DNA of 64,000 nucleotides from Pseudarthrobacter equi (GCF_900105535.1 NZ_LT629779.1:4154001-4218000), one strand, 5' to 3'. Positions 46,172 to 54,669 are shown, counted from the first letter of the stretch. The notes: generated by a model from the letters alone, not told the origin. A program made the numbers and translations.

Positions 46172-47683
46172 ATGCGACGTTTCCCCGGTGCCATCCTTTC
46201 CTCCTCCGCCCTGGCGGTAGCCCTTGCCCTGACCGGGTGCGGTGTTGGGGCCGGCGCGGAGTCTTCCGGCACGCAGGCCACGTCCGCAGCGTCAGCCAGC
46301 GCGGGAGTGGATGCCGGCAACGGCACCACGGACACCACGACGCCGGACTCCACCCTTTTCACGGAGGGCGCCTCCCACACCGTCAGCGTCACGTGGAACG
46401 AGGACGACTACGCCGCGATGATCGCTGCCTATGAGGCCGACGGGTCGAAAGACTGGATCGCCGCGGACATCACCATCGACGGCACCACCGTGTCCAACGT
46501 GGGCGTGCGGCTCAAGGGCAACTCCACGCTTCGGAGCCTGAGCGGCAACGGCGCGGGTGGCGGCGGGATGGGCGGGAACGCGGCGTCGTCCAGGATCTCC
46601 TCCGACGTTCCAGAGTCCTTGCCCCTGCTGATCCGTTTCGACAAGTACGTGGACGGCCAGACCTACCAGGGGCTGGGCGAGGTGTCGTTGCGCCCCGGCT
46701 CCCCCGTCCTGAATGAGGCGCTGGCCCTTGCCCTCACGGGGGCCAGCGGTCAGGCCACGCAGAGGTACGCCTACACCACCTACTCGGTGAACGGCAGCCC
46801 CACCCAGACCCGGCTGCTGGTGGAAAACCCCGATGAGGACTACGCCGACTCCCTGTTCGATACCCCGGGAGTCCTCTACAAAGCCGATGCCGACTCCAGC
46901 TTCACCTACCAAGGCGACGACCTGGCCACCTACGAGGACCAGTTCAAGCAGCTCAACAACGGGGACAGCGAGACAGTCCAGCCCATCGTCGACTTCCTCA
47001 AGTGGCTGTCCGAAGCCACCGACGAGGAATTCGACGCCGGCCTGGCGGAGCGCGTGGATGTGGAGTCCTTCGCCCGCTACACCGCTACGATGAACCTGCT
47101 GGTCAACGGCGACGACATGGCCGGGCCCGGCCAGAACTACTACCTCTGGTACAGCCTGGACACCAAGAAGATCTCCGTCATTTCCTGGGACCTCAACCTC
47201 GCCATGACCGGCGACGCCACGGCATCGCCCGAGGCGCAGCTGTCCATCGGCGGTGGCGGCGGTGGCGGCGCAGGGAATCAGGGTGCGGGAGGCGGCATGC
47301 AGCCTCCCGGAACGGACGACGGCGGGTGGGCACCTTTTGCGGGAGCCGCAGCGGACGCTGACGGCACGGCAGGAGCAGCGGGCGGAACGGGTCCAGGAGC
47401 CGGAGCGGCCGCGGGGGCTGCAGCCGGTGGAGGAGGCCGGGGCGGCAACGAACTGAAGGAAAGGTTCCTGACTTCGGAGGCCTTCCAGTCAGTGTATGAC
47501 GCCGCCTACGCGGATCTTTACGCGCAGCTGTACGCCAGCGGAACCGCGGCCAGCCTCCTCGACTCAATTGCCGCCGTCGTACCCCTCAGCGACGGGCTCA
47601 CCGCCGAGGAACTGGCTGGTGAAACGCAGACCCTGCGCACTTTCATCCAGCAACGCACTGACGCGCTTAAGGACCAGGTTTAG
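46172..47683 (+). CDS. CotH-kinase-family lipoprotein
   Basis: 503 aa. A lipoprotein signal (MRRFPGAILSSSALAVALAL then TGC) precedes a CotH-like domain: VGVRLKGNSTLRS, LLIRFDKYVDGQTYQGL, LVENPDEDYADSLFD, the region ARYTATMNLLVNGDDMAGPGQ and the metal-site motif ISWDLNLAM. CotH proteins are atypical kinases that phosphorylate surface proteins in Bacillus; here the domain is outside the cell, so the substrate and phosphate donor are unclear. A Gly/Ala-rich stretch of about 70 residues (near 365-430) splits the C-terminal part. The start at 46172 gives the lipobox; 46139 is an in-frame alternative. Confidence 0.82.
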   Translation: MRRFPGAILSSSALAVALALTGCGVGAGAESSGTQATSAASASAGVDAGNGTTDTTTPDSTLFTEGASHTVSVTWNEDDYAAMIAAYEADGSKDWIAADITIDGTTVSNVGVRLKGNSTLRSLSGNGAGGGGMGGNAASSRISSDVPESLPLLIRFDKYVDGQTYQGLGEVSLRPGSPVLNEALALALTGASGQATQRYAYTTYSVNGSPTQTRLLVENPDEDYADSLFDTPGVLYKADADSSFTYQGDDLATYEDQFKQLNNGDSETVQPIVDFLKWLSEATDEEFDAGLAERVDVESFARYTATMNLLVNGDDMAGPGQNYYLWYSLDTKKISVISWDLNLAMTGDATASPEAQLSIGGGGGGGAGNQGAGGGMQPPGTDDGGWAPFAGAAADADGTAGAAGGTGPGAGAAAGAAAGGGGRGGNELKERFLTSEAFQSVYDAAYADLYAQLYASGTAASLLDSIAAVVPLSDGLTAEELAGETQTLRTFIQQRTDALKDQV

Positions 47684-47809
47684 GCAGCCGGAAAGGCGTC
47701 CGCGGCAGGGGTGGCGGAATACCGGGTGTGACGGCGGAGTTGTTGCTGATAGCGGAAAACCGCTTCACTTGATGTTGGCCATTATTGACCGAATCTCCAA
47801 AGGAACGCC

Positions 47810-48289
47810 ATGAGCCAGACCTTGACCACCAAGCTTCAGCCCGGAACCCCGGCTCCCGACTTCACCCTGCGGGATGCCCAGGGCCGGGAAATCTCCCTGG
47901 CCGATTACCGTGGCAAAAATGTCATTGTGTACTTCTACCCCAAGGCCGCAACCCCCGGCTGCACCACCGAAGCCTGCGATTTCCGCGACAGCCTGGGCGC
48001 GCTGCAGGGCCAGGGGTACGAGGTGGTCGGCGTCTCCCCCGACGCCCAGGAAGCCCTTGCCGGCTTCAGCGGCGACTTCTCCCTCACCTTCCCGCTGCTC
48101 TCCGACCAGGACCACGCCGTCGCCCTCGCCTATGGCGCCTGGGGCGAGAAGCTGGTCAACGGCGAGATCGTCGAGGGCATCGTCCGTTCCACTGTTGTGG
48201 TGGACACCGAGGGCAAGGTGGTCCTGGCCCAGTACCAGGTGAAGGCCGACGGCCACGTGGCCCGGCTGAAGGAAGCCCTGGGACTCTAG
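47810..48289 (+). CDS. bcp: Bcp-type peroxiredoxin, copy 2
   Basis: 159 aa. It carries the same ATPGCTTEACDFRD active-site motif and long identical stretches with copy 1 at 45321 (for example YFYPKAATPGCTTEACDFRD and YGAWGEKLVNGEI). The N terminus (MSQTLTTKLQPGTPAPDFTL) and C terminus (KEALGL) differ slightly. CCAAAGGAACGCC gives the ribosome site. The pair flanks the CotH lipoprotein, suggesting a local duplication. Confidence 0.92.
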   Translation: MSQTLTTKLQPGTPAPDFTLRDAQGREISLADYRGKNVIVYFYPKAATPGCTTEACDFRDSLGALQGQGYEVVGVSPDAQEALAGFSGDFSLTFPLLSDQDHAVALAYGAWGEKLVNGEIVEGIVRSTVVVDTEGKVVLAQYQVKADGHVARLKEALGL

Positions 48290-48345
48290 TTTCCGCTGAC
48301 GGGTAACGCGTCTACGGCAGCCGCTACTGGGAACCTGTCATCGAA

Positions 48346-48380
48346 AGAACGCCTCCGCGCGGAAAGTGCGGGGGCGTTCT
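48346..48380 (+). terminator. Hairpin terminator after bcp copy 2
   Basis: Arms AGAACGCCTCCGC and GCGGGGGCGTTCT pair over 13 positions with one G-T pair and a 9-base loop, followed by TCGTT. Confidence 0.7.
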
Positions 48381-48516
48381 TCGTTGGCGGGCGGCGTTGG
48401 CGGGCGGCGGTGGGGTTGTTCGGCGGTGCGGTTGTTCGGTCACGGATGCGGTGCCAGGAAGCGGAAGCGCCCGCGGAACCGTTGCCGCACCCCCCGGCCG
48501 GTGACAGGATGGCGGC

Positions 48517-49092
48517 ATGGCGATCGAAATCCGTCCGGCCACCGATTTCGCGGACGTCAAAACCCTCGTGGGCCCCAAGCGGCCGGATGCGAACGTGTGT
48601 TGGTGCCTGAGCTACCGCATCCCGTCGAAGCAGAACCAGCAGCTTCACGGAACTGAGCGCGGGGAGTTCGTGAAAAAGCTGGTGGCGGAGGATCCTCCGC
48701 CGGGAATTTTGGCGTACGACGGCGGCGAGCCGGTTGGGTGGGCAGCGGTCCACCCCCGCGCGGACACGGGTTTCGCCACCAACCGGCGGATCCCGCACGT
48801 GGACGCCCGGGAGGTGTGGTCCATCTGGTGCATCCGGGTCCGGCCAGGGCATCGCGGCAACGGAATCTCGCACGCCCTGCTGGCGGGAGCCGTGGACCTC
48901 GCACGGACCTACGGAGCACCCGCCGTCGAAGGCTATCCGGTGGACAACGCCGGGCAGAAAGTGGGCCTCACCATGGCCTACGTGGGCACTCGGAAGCTCT
49001 TCGAGGACGCCGGTTTCACGAAGGCCGCGGACACTGAGTCCGTGCTCAATGGCTTTCCGCGGGTGCTGATGCGGCTGGACCTGGCTCAGTAG
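48517..49092 (+). CDS. GNAT-family N-acetyltransferase
   Basis: 191 aa. The acetyl-CoA motif A is WSIWCIRVRPGHRGNGISHALL (pyrophosphate loop RPGHRGNG), followed by AAVHPRADTGF on the central strand and a C-terminal LFEDAGFTKAA typical of GNAT enzymes. The N-terminal CWCLSYRIPS cysteines are unusual and occur in a subgroup with unknown substrates. ACAGGATGGCGGC precedes the start. Confidence 0.86.
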   Translation: MAIEIRPATDFADVKTLVGPKRPDANVCWCLSYRIPSKQNQQLHGTERGEFVKKLVAEDPPPGILAYDGGEPVGWAAVHPRADTGFATNRRIPHVDAREVWSIWCIRVRPGHRGNGISHALLAGAVDLARTYGAPAVEGYPVDNAGQKVGLTMAYVGTRKLFEDAGFTKAADTESVLNGFPRVLMRLDLAQ

Positions 49093-49140
49093 CGGCCCCG
49101 CACAGTGAGCTATGCGGTGGGCCCCGGCGCTGACAGCCCA

Positions 49141-49170
49141 GGCGGTGGCAGGCATGGCGGTGGCAGGCAC
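49141..49170. repeat. Two-copy 15-bp direct repeat
   Basis: GGCGGTGGCAGGCAT and GGCGGTGGCAGGCAC are adjacent in the gap before the alkylation-repair-like gene. This is a minor feature of unknown role. Confidence 0.5.
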
Positions 49171-49245
49171 GGCAGTGAGCCCGGGCCGGTGGATCGATGC
49201 CCGGCCGTAAGCTGATACTTCACGGCAACGCATGCGGAGGTAGGG

Positions 49246-49911
49246 ATGTCCCAGGCAGTGGATGAGGTTCTGGCCGAACTGGCGGAGCTCGAAGATCCCA
49301 AGTTTCGCGAAGCCAATGAGAAGCGCGGGGACGATCACGGCATCAACCTGGGCAAGCTCCGGGCCGTGGCCAAGCGGCTGAAAACCCAGCAGGACCTGGC
49401 ACGGCAGCTGTGGGCCTCCGGGGATACCGCGGCGCGGCTCCTGGCGCTGCTGATCTGCCGGCCTAAGGACTTCAGCCGCGAGGAACTGGACGCAATGCTG
49501 CGCGAATCCCGGGCACCGAAAGTCCACGACTGGCTGGTCAACTACGTGGTCAAGAAGAGCCCGCACGCCGAAGCACTCCGCGTGGCCTGGACGGCAGACC
49601 CAGACCCCGTGGTAGCCAGTGCAGGCTGGGCCCTCACCACTGAGCGGGTGGCCAAGAAGCCGGACGGACTTGACCTGCCGGGCCTGCTGGACACCATCGA
49701 GGCGGAGATGAAGGCCGCCCCGGACCGCCTGCAGTGGGCCATGAACCACACCCTTGCGCAGATCGGGATCGAGCATCCGGACCAGCGGGCCAGGGCCATC
49801 GGCATCGGCGAGCGCCTGGAGGTCCTCAAGAACTACCCCACACCGCCCAACTGCACGTCACCGTTCGCGCCAATCTGGATCAACGAGATCGTGAGCCGCC
49901 GCAGCGCTTAG
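49246..49911 (+). CDS. DNA alkylation repair enzyme-like HEAT-repeat protein
   Basis: 221 aa, all-helical, resembling the AlkC/AlkD-like HEAT-repeat glycosylase family (PF08713). Visible helices include GDDHGINLGKLRAVAKRLKT, LARQLWASGDTAARLLALLI and VHDWLVNYVVKKS. The C-terminal NCTSPFAPIWINEIVSRR motif is characteristic of a conserved subgroup. Whether the glycosylase residues are functional cannot be settled without alignment. GGAGG lies 5 bases before the ATG. Confidence 0.78.
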   Translation: MSQAVDEVLAELAELEDPKFREANEKRGDDHGINLGKLRAVAKRLKTQQDLARQLWASGDTAARLLALLICRPKDFSREELDAMLRESRAPKVHDWLVNYVVKKSPHAEALRVAWTADPDPVVASAGWALTTERVAKKPDGLDLPGLLDTIEAEMKAAPDRLQWAMNHTLAQIGIEHPDQRARAIGIGERLEVLKNYPTPPNCTSPFAPIWINEIVSRRSA

Positions 49912-49938
49912 GCCGGACGCCGGCCGCGGGTGAGGCGT

Positions 49939-50055
49939 CTACTTCCTTCGCCAGTACTTGCCCCAGTCCACATCCATGGCCCACAGCGCCAGGAGAAGCG
50001 CGTCCATGGTCATGAGTCCTGCCAAAAGGTAAGCCCAACCTGCCATCCAACCCAC
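49939..50055 (-). CDS. 38-residue single-span membrane protein
   Basis: Reads MGWMAGWAYLLAGLMTMDAL then LLALWAMDVDWGKYWRRK. One hydrophobic helix is followed by an aromatic, positively charged C terminus, so an inside-C topology is expected. A GTG start lies 6 bases after AGGAG (ATTGCG spacer), the best evidence that it is real. Its role is unknown; by size and shape it could be a small subunit or regulator of a membrane complex. Confidence 0.55.
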   Translation of the reverse strand: MGWMAGWAYLLAGLMTMDALLLALWAMDVDWGKYWRRK

Positions 50056-50108
50056 CGCAATCTCCTGACTGTTTCCCCCAGCCAATCGATTGCTCCTCAG
50101 TGTGGCAT

Positions 50109-50504
50109 CTAAACCGCCTGGACGGAACGCCCCCGGCCCACAGTTTTGAAGAGTCCTTCCAGCCGGTGGTGCGCGTCTGTCTCCACCCTCAACCGGTGGG
50201 TCAGCTTCTCCACGTGCTGCGACATCTCGTCCCCTACGGGCAGGCGGTCTCCCGGCCAGTTCCAGACGTCCCTGGACTCGGCCAGGGCATCCGCGAGGTC
50301 GCGGGCAGCGGCCCGGACTTTGCGGGCATGGACGTGAAGGCACCATAGTGCCCGGGCCTTGGCCGCGCCCACCTCCAGGACTTCCTTAACGATCAGGTCC
50401 AGGCCAACACCCGGACCAGCTCCGACGTCCAGGCCGGCGGCGCCACCCCGGGCCGGCGCACTCTGGGCAGGCGCACCCCGGTTCGTATTTTTGGTCTGTT
50501 CCAT
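50109..50504 (-). CDS. Unrecognised 131-aa protein
   Basis: MEQTKNTNRG start with GGGGGAAGCC upstream. The first 40 residues are disordered; residues 45-125 are helical and charged with several His/Arg (LWCLHVHARKVRAAARDLAD, HVEKLTHRLRVETDAHHRLEG). No known family was recognised. It lies upstream of, and in the same direction as, the tiny membrane protein gene, and is divergent from the response-regulator operon at 50773. Confidence 0.6.
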   Translation of the reverse strand: MEQTKNTNRGAPAQSAPARGGAAGLDVGAGPGVGLDLIVKEVLEVGAAKARALWCLHVHARKVRAAARDLADALAESRDVWNWPGDRLPVGDEMSQHVEKLTHRLRVETDAHHRLEGLFKTVGRGRSVQAV

Positions 50505-50772
50505 GGCTTCCCCCGCGATCCGCCAGCCAGGCAACTTCCGGCGGGGACCGCCGTCGTGTCCCCTGCTGCCCGGAAGCTGCAGCCTTGGTCCGAGTGTCCC
50601 GGTCCATGCTCAACGTCTGGGCAAGCCGGTCCCAAGATTTGCGCAAGATGCCCTTCAGCGGGTCCACGGCGCCGTCGTCATGGCTGCATTCCGCCGCTGA
50701 ACAGCGGATTCGCTGGAAACTGTGAAGCGCTGAGACATGCCCCGTCCGCCTTAATACGGTAGAAGTAGAGCT

Positions 50773-51885
50773 ATGGTCTCTCCCCCTGAAGTTCGTCGTG
50801 CCGTTGTCATCGAGGATGACCCGGACATCCGCGGGCTCCTGGTCCGCGTGCTGACCAAGCAGGGCTTCGAAGTCACGGAGGCCGGTACGGGCCTGACCGG
50901 CGTCGAGGAAGTCCGGCGCAGCCAGCCGGACCTGGTCACGCTTGACCTGAACCTCCCGGACCTGGACGGCCTGGAAGTCTGCAAACTCCTCCGCGAATTT
51001 TCCGATGCGTTCATCGTCATGCTGACCGCCCGCGCGGACGAGCTGGACAAGCTGACGGGCCTGGACAACGGCGCCGATGAATACATCAGCAAGCCGTTCA
51101 GCCCGCGTGAACTGCAGTCACGGATCAACGCCCTGTTCCGCCGCCGGCCCTCCCCCGCCGCTGACACGGCATCGCGCAGCGAACTCCAGCGTGCCACCGA
51201 GGTCCAGCTGAGCCTCCTGCCCAAGGAGGACATCCGTGTTGAGGGGTACGACGTTGCCGGGGTCTTCCGTCCCTCACGCAGCGTGGGCGGGGACTTCTAC
51301 GACTGGTACCAGACACCCGAAGGCCTGCACCTGACCTTTGCCGATGCCATGGGCAAGGGCATGGGTGCGGCCCTGATCGCCGCTACGGTCCGCGCCGTCA
51401 TGCGCTCCACCGGCCGCCGGCAGGACCTGGACGGCGCGTTCGCCTCCGCCAGCAAGGCGATCGCCACGGACCTTGATTCCTCCAACTCCTTTGTTACCCT
51501 CTTCCACGCCCGGCTGGACGCGGCGTCGGGCAAGGTCAGCTATGTCGACGCCGGCCACGGGCTCGCGCTGCACGTCGAGTCGGGCGGGGCAGCACACCGC
51601 CTTCCTTCGGGAGGGCCGCCGGTGGGGGCCTGGTCCGGGTCCGAGTGGCCCCAGTCCGGCCTCGACCTGGCGCCCGGCGACTGCCTGGTGGTGGTCAGTG
51701 ACGGCGTGCTGGATGTCTTCGAATCCGTGGAGGACTTCACGGAGGCCGTCCGGCGGGCCACCCAGGCCGAGGATTCCGCGCAGGCGGCCAGCAGCGCCAT
51801 CCTGTCCCTCGCCCCGGCCGAGACCGCTGAGGACGATGTGACGGTGGTTGTGGTCCGCAGGCTCCCCCAGGATGTGGCGGTATGA
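50773..51885 (+). CDS. Response regulator-PP2C (RsbU-like) serine phosphatase
   Basis: 370 aa. The N-terminal receiver has acidic IEDDPD, phosphoacceptor Asp58 in LVTLDLNLPD and Lys107 in ISKPFSP. A short linker leads to a PP2C/SpoIIE domain (about 140-365) with GGDFYDWY, DAMGKGMGAALIAA, DAGHGLAL and VVSDGVLDVFES supplying the metal aspartates. Phosphorylation of the receiver should switch on dephosphorylation of a STAS protein, and a STAS gene lies two genes downstream. The next gene starts at ATGA overlapping its stop. The neighbouring GAF histidine kinase is a plausible phosphodonor. Confidence 0.91.
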   Translation: MVSPPEVRRAVVIEDDPDIRGLLVRVLTKQGFEVTEAGTGLTGVEEVRRSQPDLVTLDLNLPDLDGLEVCKLLREFSDAFIVMLTARADELDKLTGLDNGADEYISKPFSPRELQSRINALFRRRPSPAADTASRSELQRATEVQLSLLPKEDIRVEGYDVAGVFRPSRSVGGDFYDWYQTPEGLHLTFADAMGKGMGAALIAATVRAVMRSTGRRQDLDGAFASASKAIATDLDSSNSFVTLFHARLDAASGKVSYVDAGHGLALHVESGGAAHRLPSGGPPVGAWSGSEWPQSGLDLAPGDCLVVVSDGVLDVFESVEDFTEAVRRATQAEDSAQAASSAILSLAPAETAEDDVTVVVVRRLPQDVAV

Positions 51886-53858
51886 CCCGGTTCTGGACCC
51901 GCGTGGTGGTGGTGCTGACCGTTATCACCGGCGTGAACTACATCGCCTGGCGGTGGATGGCCTCCCTGAACTGGGAAGCCTGGTGGATCGCCCTGCCGCT
52001 GGTCATCGCCGAAACGTACAGTCTCATCGACGTGATGCTGTTCGGCATGACGGTGTGGAACCTGAAGATCCGCAAGGGCGCCCCGGAGCCACCGGCCGAT
52101 GCCACGGTGGACGTCTTCATCACCACGTATAACGAGGACCTTGACATGGTGCTCACCACGGCGCTGGCGGCCCAGCGGATCCGGCATCCGCACAGCACCT
52201 GGATCCTCGACGACGGCGCCCGCCCCGAGATGAAGGCACTCGCCGAACGGCACGGGCTGGGTTATGTGACCCGCAGCGAGGACTGGACCAAAGACCTGCC
52301 CCGCCACGCCAAGGCGGGGAACCTGAACAATGCGCTGATGCAGACCGACGGCGAGTTCCTGCTGATCCTGGATGCGGACCAGATCCCCGAACCGGACATC
52401 CTGGAAAAGACGCTGGGCTACTTCAACAACAGCAAGGTGGCGCTGGTCCAGACCCCGCAGTACTTCAGCAACGTCCCGGCCGACGACCCCCTGGGCAGCC
52501 AGGCCCCGCTGTTCTACGGCCCCATCCAGCAGGGCAAGGACGGCTGGAACGCTGCCTTCTTCTGCGGCTCCAACGCCATCCTGCGCCGCGAAGCGCTGAT
52601 GCAGCTGGGCCTGGTGGGCTACGTGAAGGAGACCGAGAAGAGCATCCGCCGCGCGCTGGCAGCCTCCCGGCAGGCCATCCGGCAGGCGCGCAAGTCCACG
52701 GACATGGACTCGCTGGTGGCGCAGGTGCTGGACGAGGTGGAAGCCGCCACTGTTGAAGCGCAGCAGGAACTGGACTCCGGCATGGCGCTCAGCGAGATCA
52801 CCTACCGGGTGCGCCGCCGCGTGGACACCGCCGTCCAGACCCTGGTGCAGGCAGACGTCGAGGCACTGCAGTCGGACCTCGAGGAAATCGCGGCCATGGA
52901 ACTCGCCCACGTTGGCGAGGCCGGCGTTCCGGTGGTGGCCGACGACGCTGTGCAGCGCATGTCCGCCCGCGACTGGTCCCCGCTGGGCGCCCTCGAATCG
53001 GTCCAGGCCGTCCTGGATGCGCTCTCGGTGGAACGCAACGACGAAGCCCAGCCGATCATGCCGCTGGCCACCATTTCGGTCACCGAGGACATGGCCACCG
53101 CCATGCGCATGCACGCCATGGGCTGGCAGAGCGTCTACCACCACGAGATCCTGGCGTACGGCCTGGCGCCGGAGGACCTGAAGACCATGCTCACCCAGCG
53201 GCTCCGCTGGGCCCAGGGCACCATCCAGGTGCTGCTCCGGGAGAACCCGCTGGTGCAGAAGGGCCTGAAAATCGGCCAGCGGCTGATGTACTTCGCCACC
53301 ATGTGGACCTACCTGAGCGGCTTCGCGGCGGTTATCTACTTCGCAGCCCCCATCATCTACCTGCTGCTGGGCATCCTGCCCGTCACCAGCCTCAGCTGGG
53401 ACTTCTTCATCCGGTTCATTCCGTTCATGGTGGTCAACCAGCTGCTGTTCGCGGTGGCCGGCCGCGGCATTCCCACGTGGCGCGGCCAGCAGTACAGCCT
53501 CGCCCTGTTCCCCACGTGGATCAAGGCGTGTACGACGGCGGCCCGCAACGTCTGGTTCGGCCGTCCCCTGGGGTTCGCGGTGACGCCCAAGGCGCGCCAA
53601 AGCGGCGGACCCAGCTGGAGCCTGATCCAGCCCCAGATCGTGGTGTCCATCCTGCTGGCCGTGGCCGCCGTCGTCGGAATTGTCCGCCTGGCCACCGGCC
53701 TGGCAGAACCGCTGGGCACCCTGGTGAACGTGGCCTGGGTGATCTTCGACCTGGTGGTCATGTCCATCCTGGTCCGCGCCGTGCTCTACAAGGGCTTTGA
53801 ACCGCCCGCAGAATCCGCAGAACCAACACAATCCGAGAGGAATCCCGATGGAGTTTAG
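51882..53858 (+). CDS. Cellulose-synthase-like family 2 glycosyltransferase with internal insertion
   Basis: 658 aa, membrane polysaccharide synthase. Two N-terminal helices precede the GT2 domain: VFITTYNED, the first aspartates ILDDG (110-112), DAD (164-166), FFCGSNAILRR (227-236), TED (401-403, catalytic base) and QRLRWAQG (439-446). About four C-terminal helices follow, then GFAVTPKA. Between the CGS and TED motifs lies about 150 mostly helical, acidic residues (about 250-395) where BcsA-type enzymes have only a short loop. No PilZ domain is present, so direct c-di-GMP control is not expected. The product is unknown. Translation is coupled to the phosphatase and the STAS gene. Confidence 0.88.
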   Translation: MTRFWTRVVVVLTVITGVNYIAWRWMASLNWEAWWIALPLVIAETYSLIDVMLFGMTVWNLKIRKGAPEPPADATVDVFITTYNEDLDMVLTTALAAQRIRHPHSTWILDDGARPEMKALAERHGLGYVTRSEDWTKDLPRHAKAGNLNNALMQTDGEFLLILDADQIPEPDILEKTLGYFNNSKVALVQTPQYFSNVPADDPLGSQAPLFYGPIQQGKDGWNAAFFCGSNAILRREALMQLGLVGYVKETEKSIRRALAASRQAIRQARKSTDMDSLVAQVLDEVEAATVEAQQELDSGMALSEITYRVRRRVDTAVQTLVQADVEALQSDLEEIAAMELAHVGEAGVPVVADDAVQRMSARDWSPLGALESVQAVLDALSVERNDEAQPIMPLATISVTEDMATAMRMHAMGWQSVYHHEILAYGLAPEDLKTMLTQRLRWAQGTIQVLLRENPLVQKGLKIGQRLMYFATMWTYLSGFAAVIYFAAPIIYLLLGILPVTSLSWDFFIRFIPFMVVNQLLFAVAGRGIPTWRGQQYSLALFPTWIKACTTAARNVWFGRPLGFAVTPKARQSGGPSWSLIQPQIVVSILLAVAAVVGIVRLATGLAEPLGTLVNVAWVIFDLVVMSILVRAVLYKGFEPPAESAEPTQSERNPDGV

Positions 53859-54180
53859 CTATGAGGTCAAGGACTCATATGCCGAGGTCAAGGCGGACGG
53901 GCGGCTGAACATGGTGTCCGCGCCCAAGCTCCGCGAGTTCGTCACGGACGTGATCGCCGGCGGGTCCAACCGGATCGTGGTCAACCTGGAGAACACCGCC
54001 TTCATGGATTCGTCCGGGCTGGGCGCCCTCATTGGCTGCCTGAAGGCTGCGCGGCAGGCCGGCGGGGACCTGCGGATCGCGGCAGTCCAGCCGCAGGTGA
54101 AGATGGTCCTGCAGCTCACCAGCATGGACAAGGTCCTCACGGCCTACCCGTCGGTCGAAGAGGCGTTCGGCAATGACTGA
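53848..54180 (+). CDS. STAS-domain anti-sigma-factor antagonist
   Basis: 110 aa, a single STAS domain. The phosphorylatable serine region is NTAFMDSSGLGALIGCLKAA, and RIVVNLEN and PQVKMVLQLTSMDKV complete the fold. When dephosphorylated such proteins bind and neutralise a HATPase partner. The start overlaps the end of the glycosyltransferase by 11 bp, with GAGAGGAATCCCG as ribosome site, and its end overlaps the HATPase gene by 8 bp. Confidence 0.92.
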   Translation: MEFSYEVKDSYAEVKADGRLNMVSAPKLREFVTDVIAGGSNRIVVNLENTAFMDSSGLGALIGCLKAARQAGGDLRIAAVQPQVKMVLQLTSMDKVLTAYPSVEEAFGND

Positions 54181-54598
54181 AGTGCTCGCCTCGCGCAGCT
54201 TCCGCGGGCTCGCCACCGAAGACGCCATCAACGATGTCCACAACGACATGGACAGCCTGTGGCTCGATGTGCCGTTCGTGAATGACATGGACCAGATGAC
54301 GTTCACCACGGCGGTGATCGAGTCAGCGTCCAACATCGTCCAGCACGCCGAACCGGCGGGCGCGGATCCGGTGGAACTCGGCGTGGACATCACCGTGGAG
54401 CCGCTGCTGCTCCAGGCCCGCGTGAGCGCCTACAACGCCAAGCCGCCCTTCGGCCCCATGGAACCGGCAACGCCCGGCGAGGATGCCGAGTCCGGCCGCG
54501 GGCTTGCCCTGATCCAGGCCCTGGTGACCACCGTGACGTTCGAACGGCAGGACGGCACCAGCACCTGGGTCCTGTCCCGCACGTCTTCCCAGGACTGA
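54173..54598 (+). CDS. RsbW/SpoIIAB-type HATPase (anti-sigma-like serine kinase)
   Basis: 141 aa, a GHKL ATPase of the serine-kinase type. The N box is VIESASNIVQHAEP and the G box region DAESGRGLALIQAL. It is predicted to phosphorylate the STAS protein just upstream and to bind a target in competition with it. No sigma factor gene is within the window, so the target may be an unlinked sigma factor or a non-transcriptional partner. It is the last gene of the four-gene overlapping operon. Confidence 0.88.
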   Translation: MTEVLASRSFRGLATEDAINDVHNDMDSLWLDVPFVNDMDQMTFTTAVIESASNIVQHAEPAGADPVELGVDITVEPLLLQARVSAYNAKPPFGPMEPATPGEDAESGRGLALIQALVTTVTFERQDGTSTWVLSRTSSQD

Positions 54599-54610
54599 CT
54601 GCTGCCTGAC

Positions 54611-54649
54611 GGTTGGGTTTGCCGGAACCCGGTTCCGGCAAACCTAACC
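54611..54649. terminator. Terminator between the partner-switch operon and the convergent kinase
   Basis: Arms 54611-54629 and 54631-54649 pair over 19 positions with one mismatch and a minimal loop, in the 71-bp convergent gap. Confidence 0.82.
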
Positions 54650-54669
54650 ACCGGCACTACGCCCGCACG

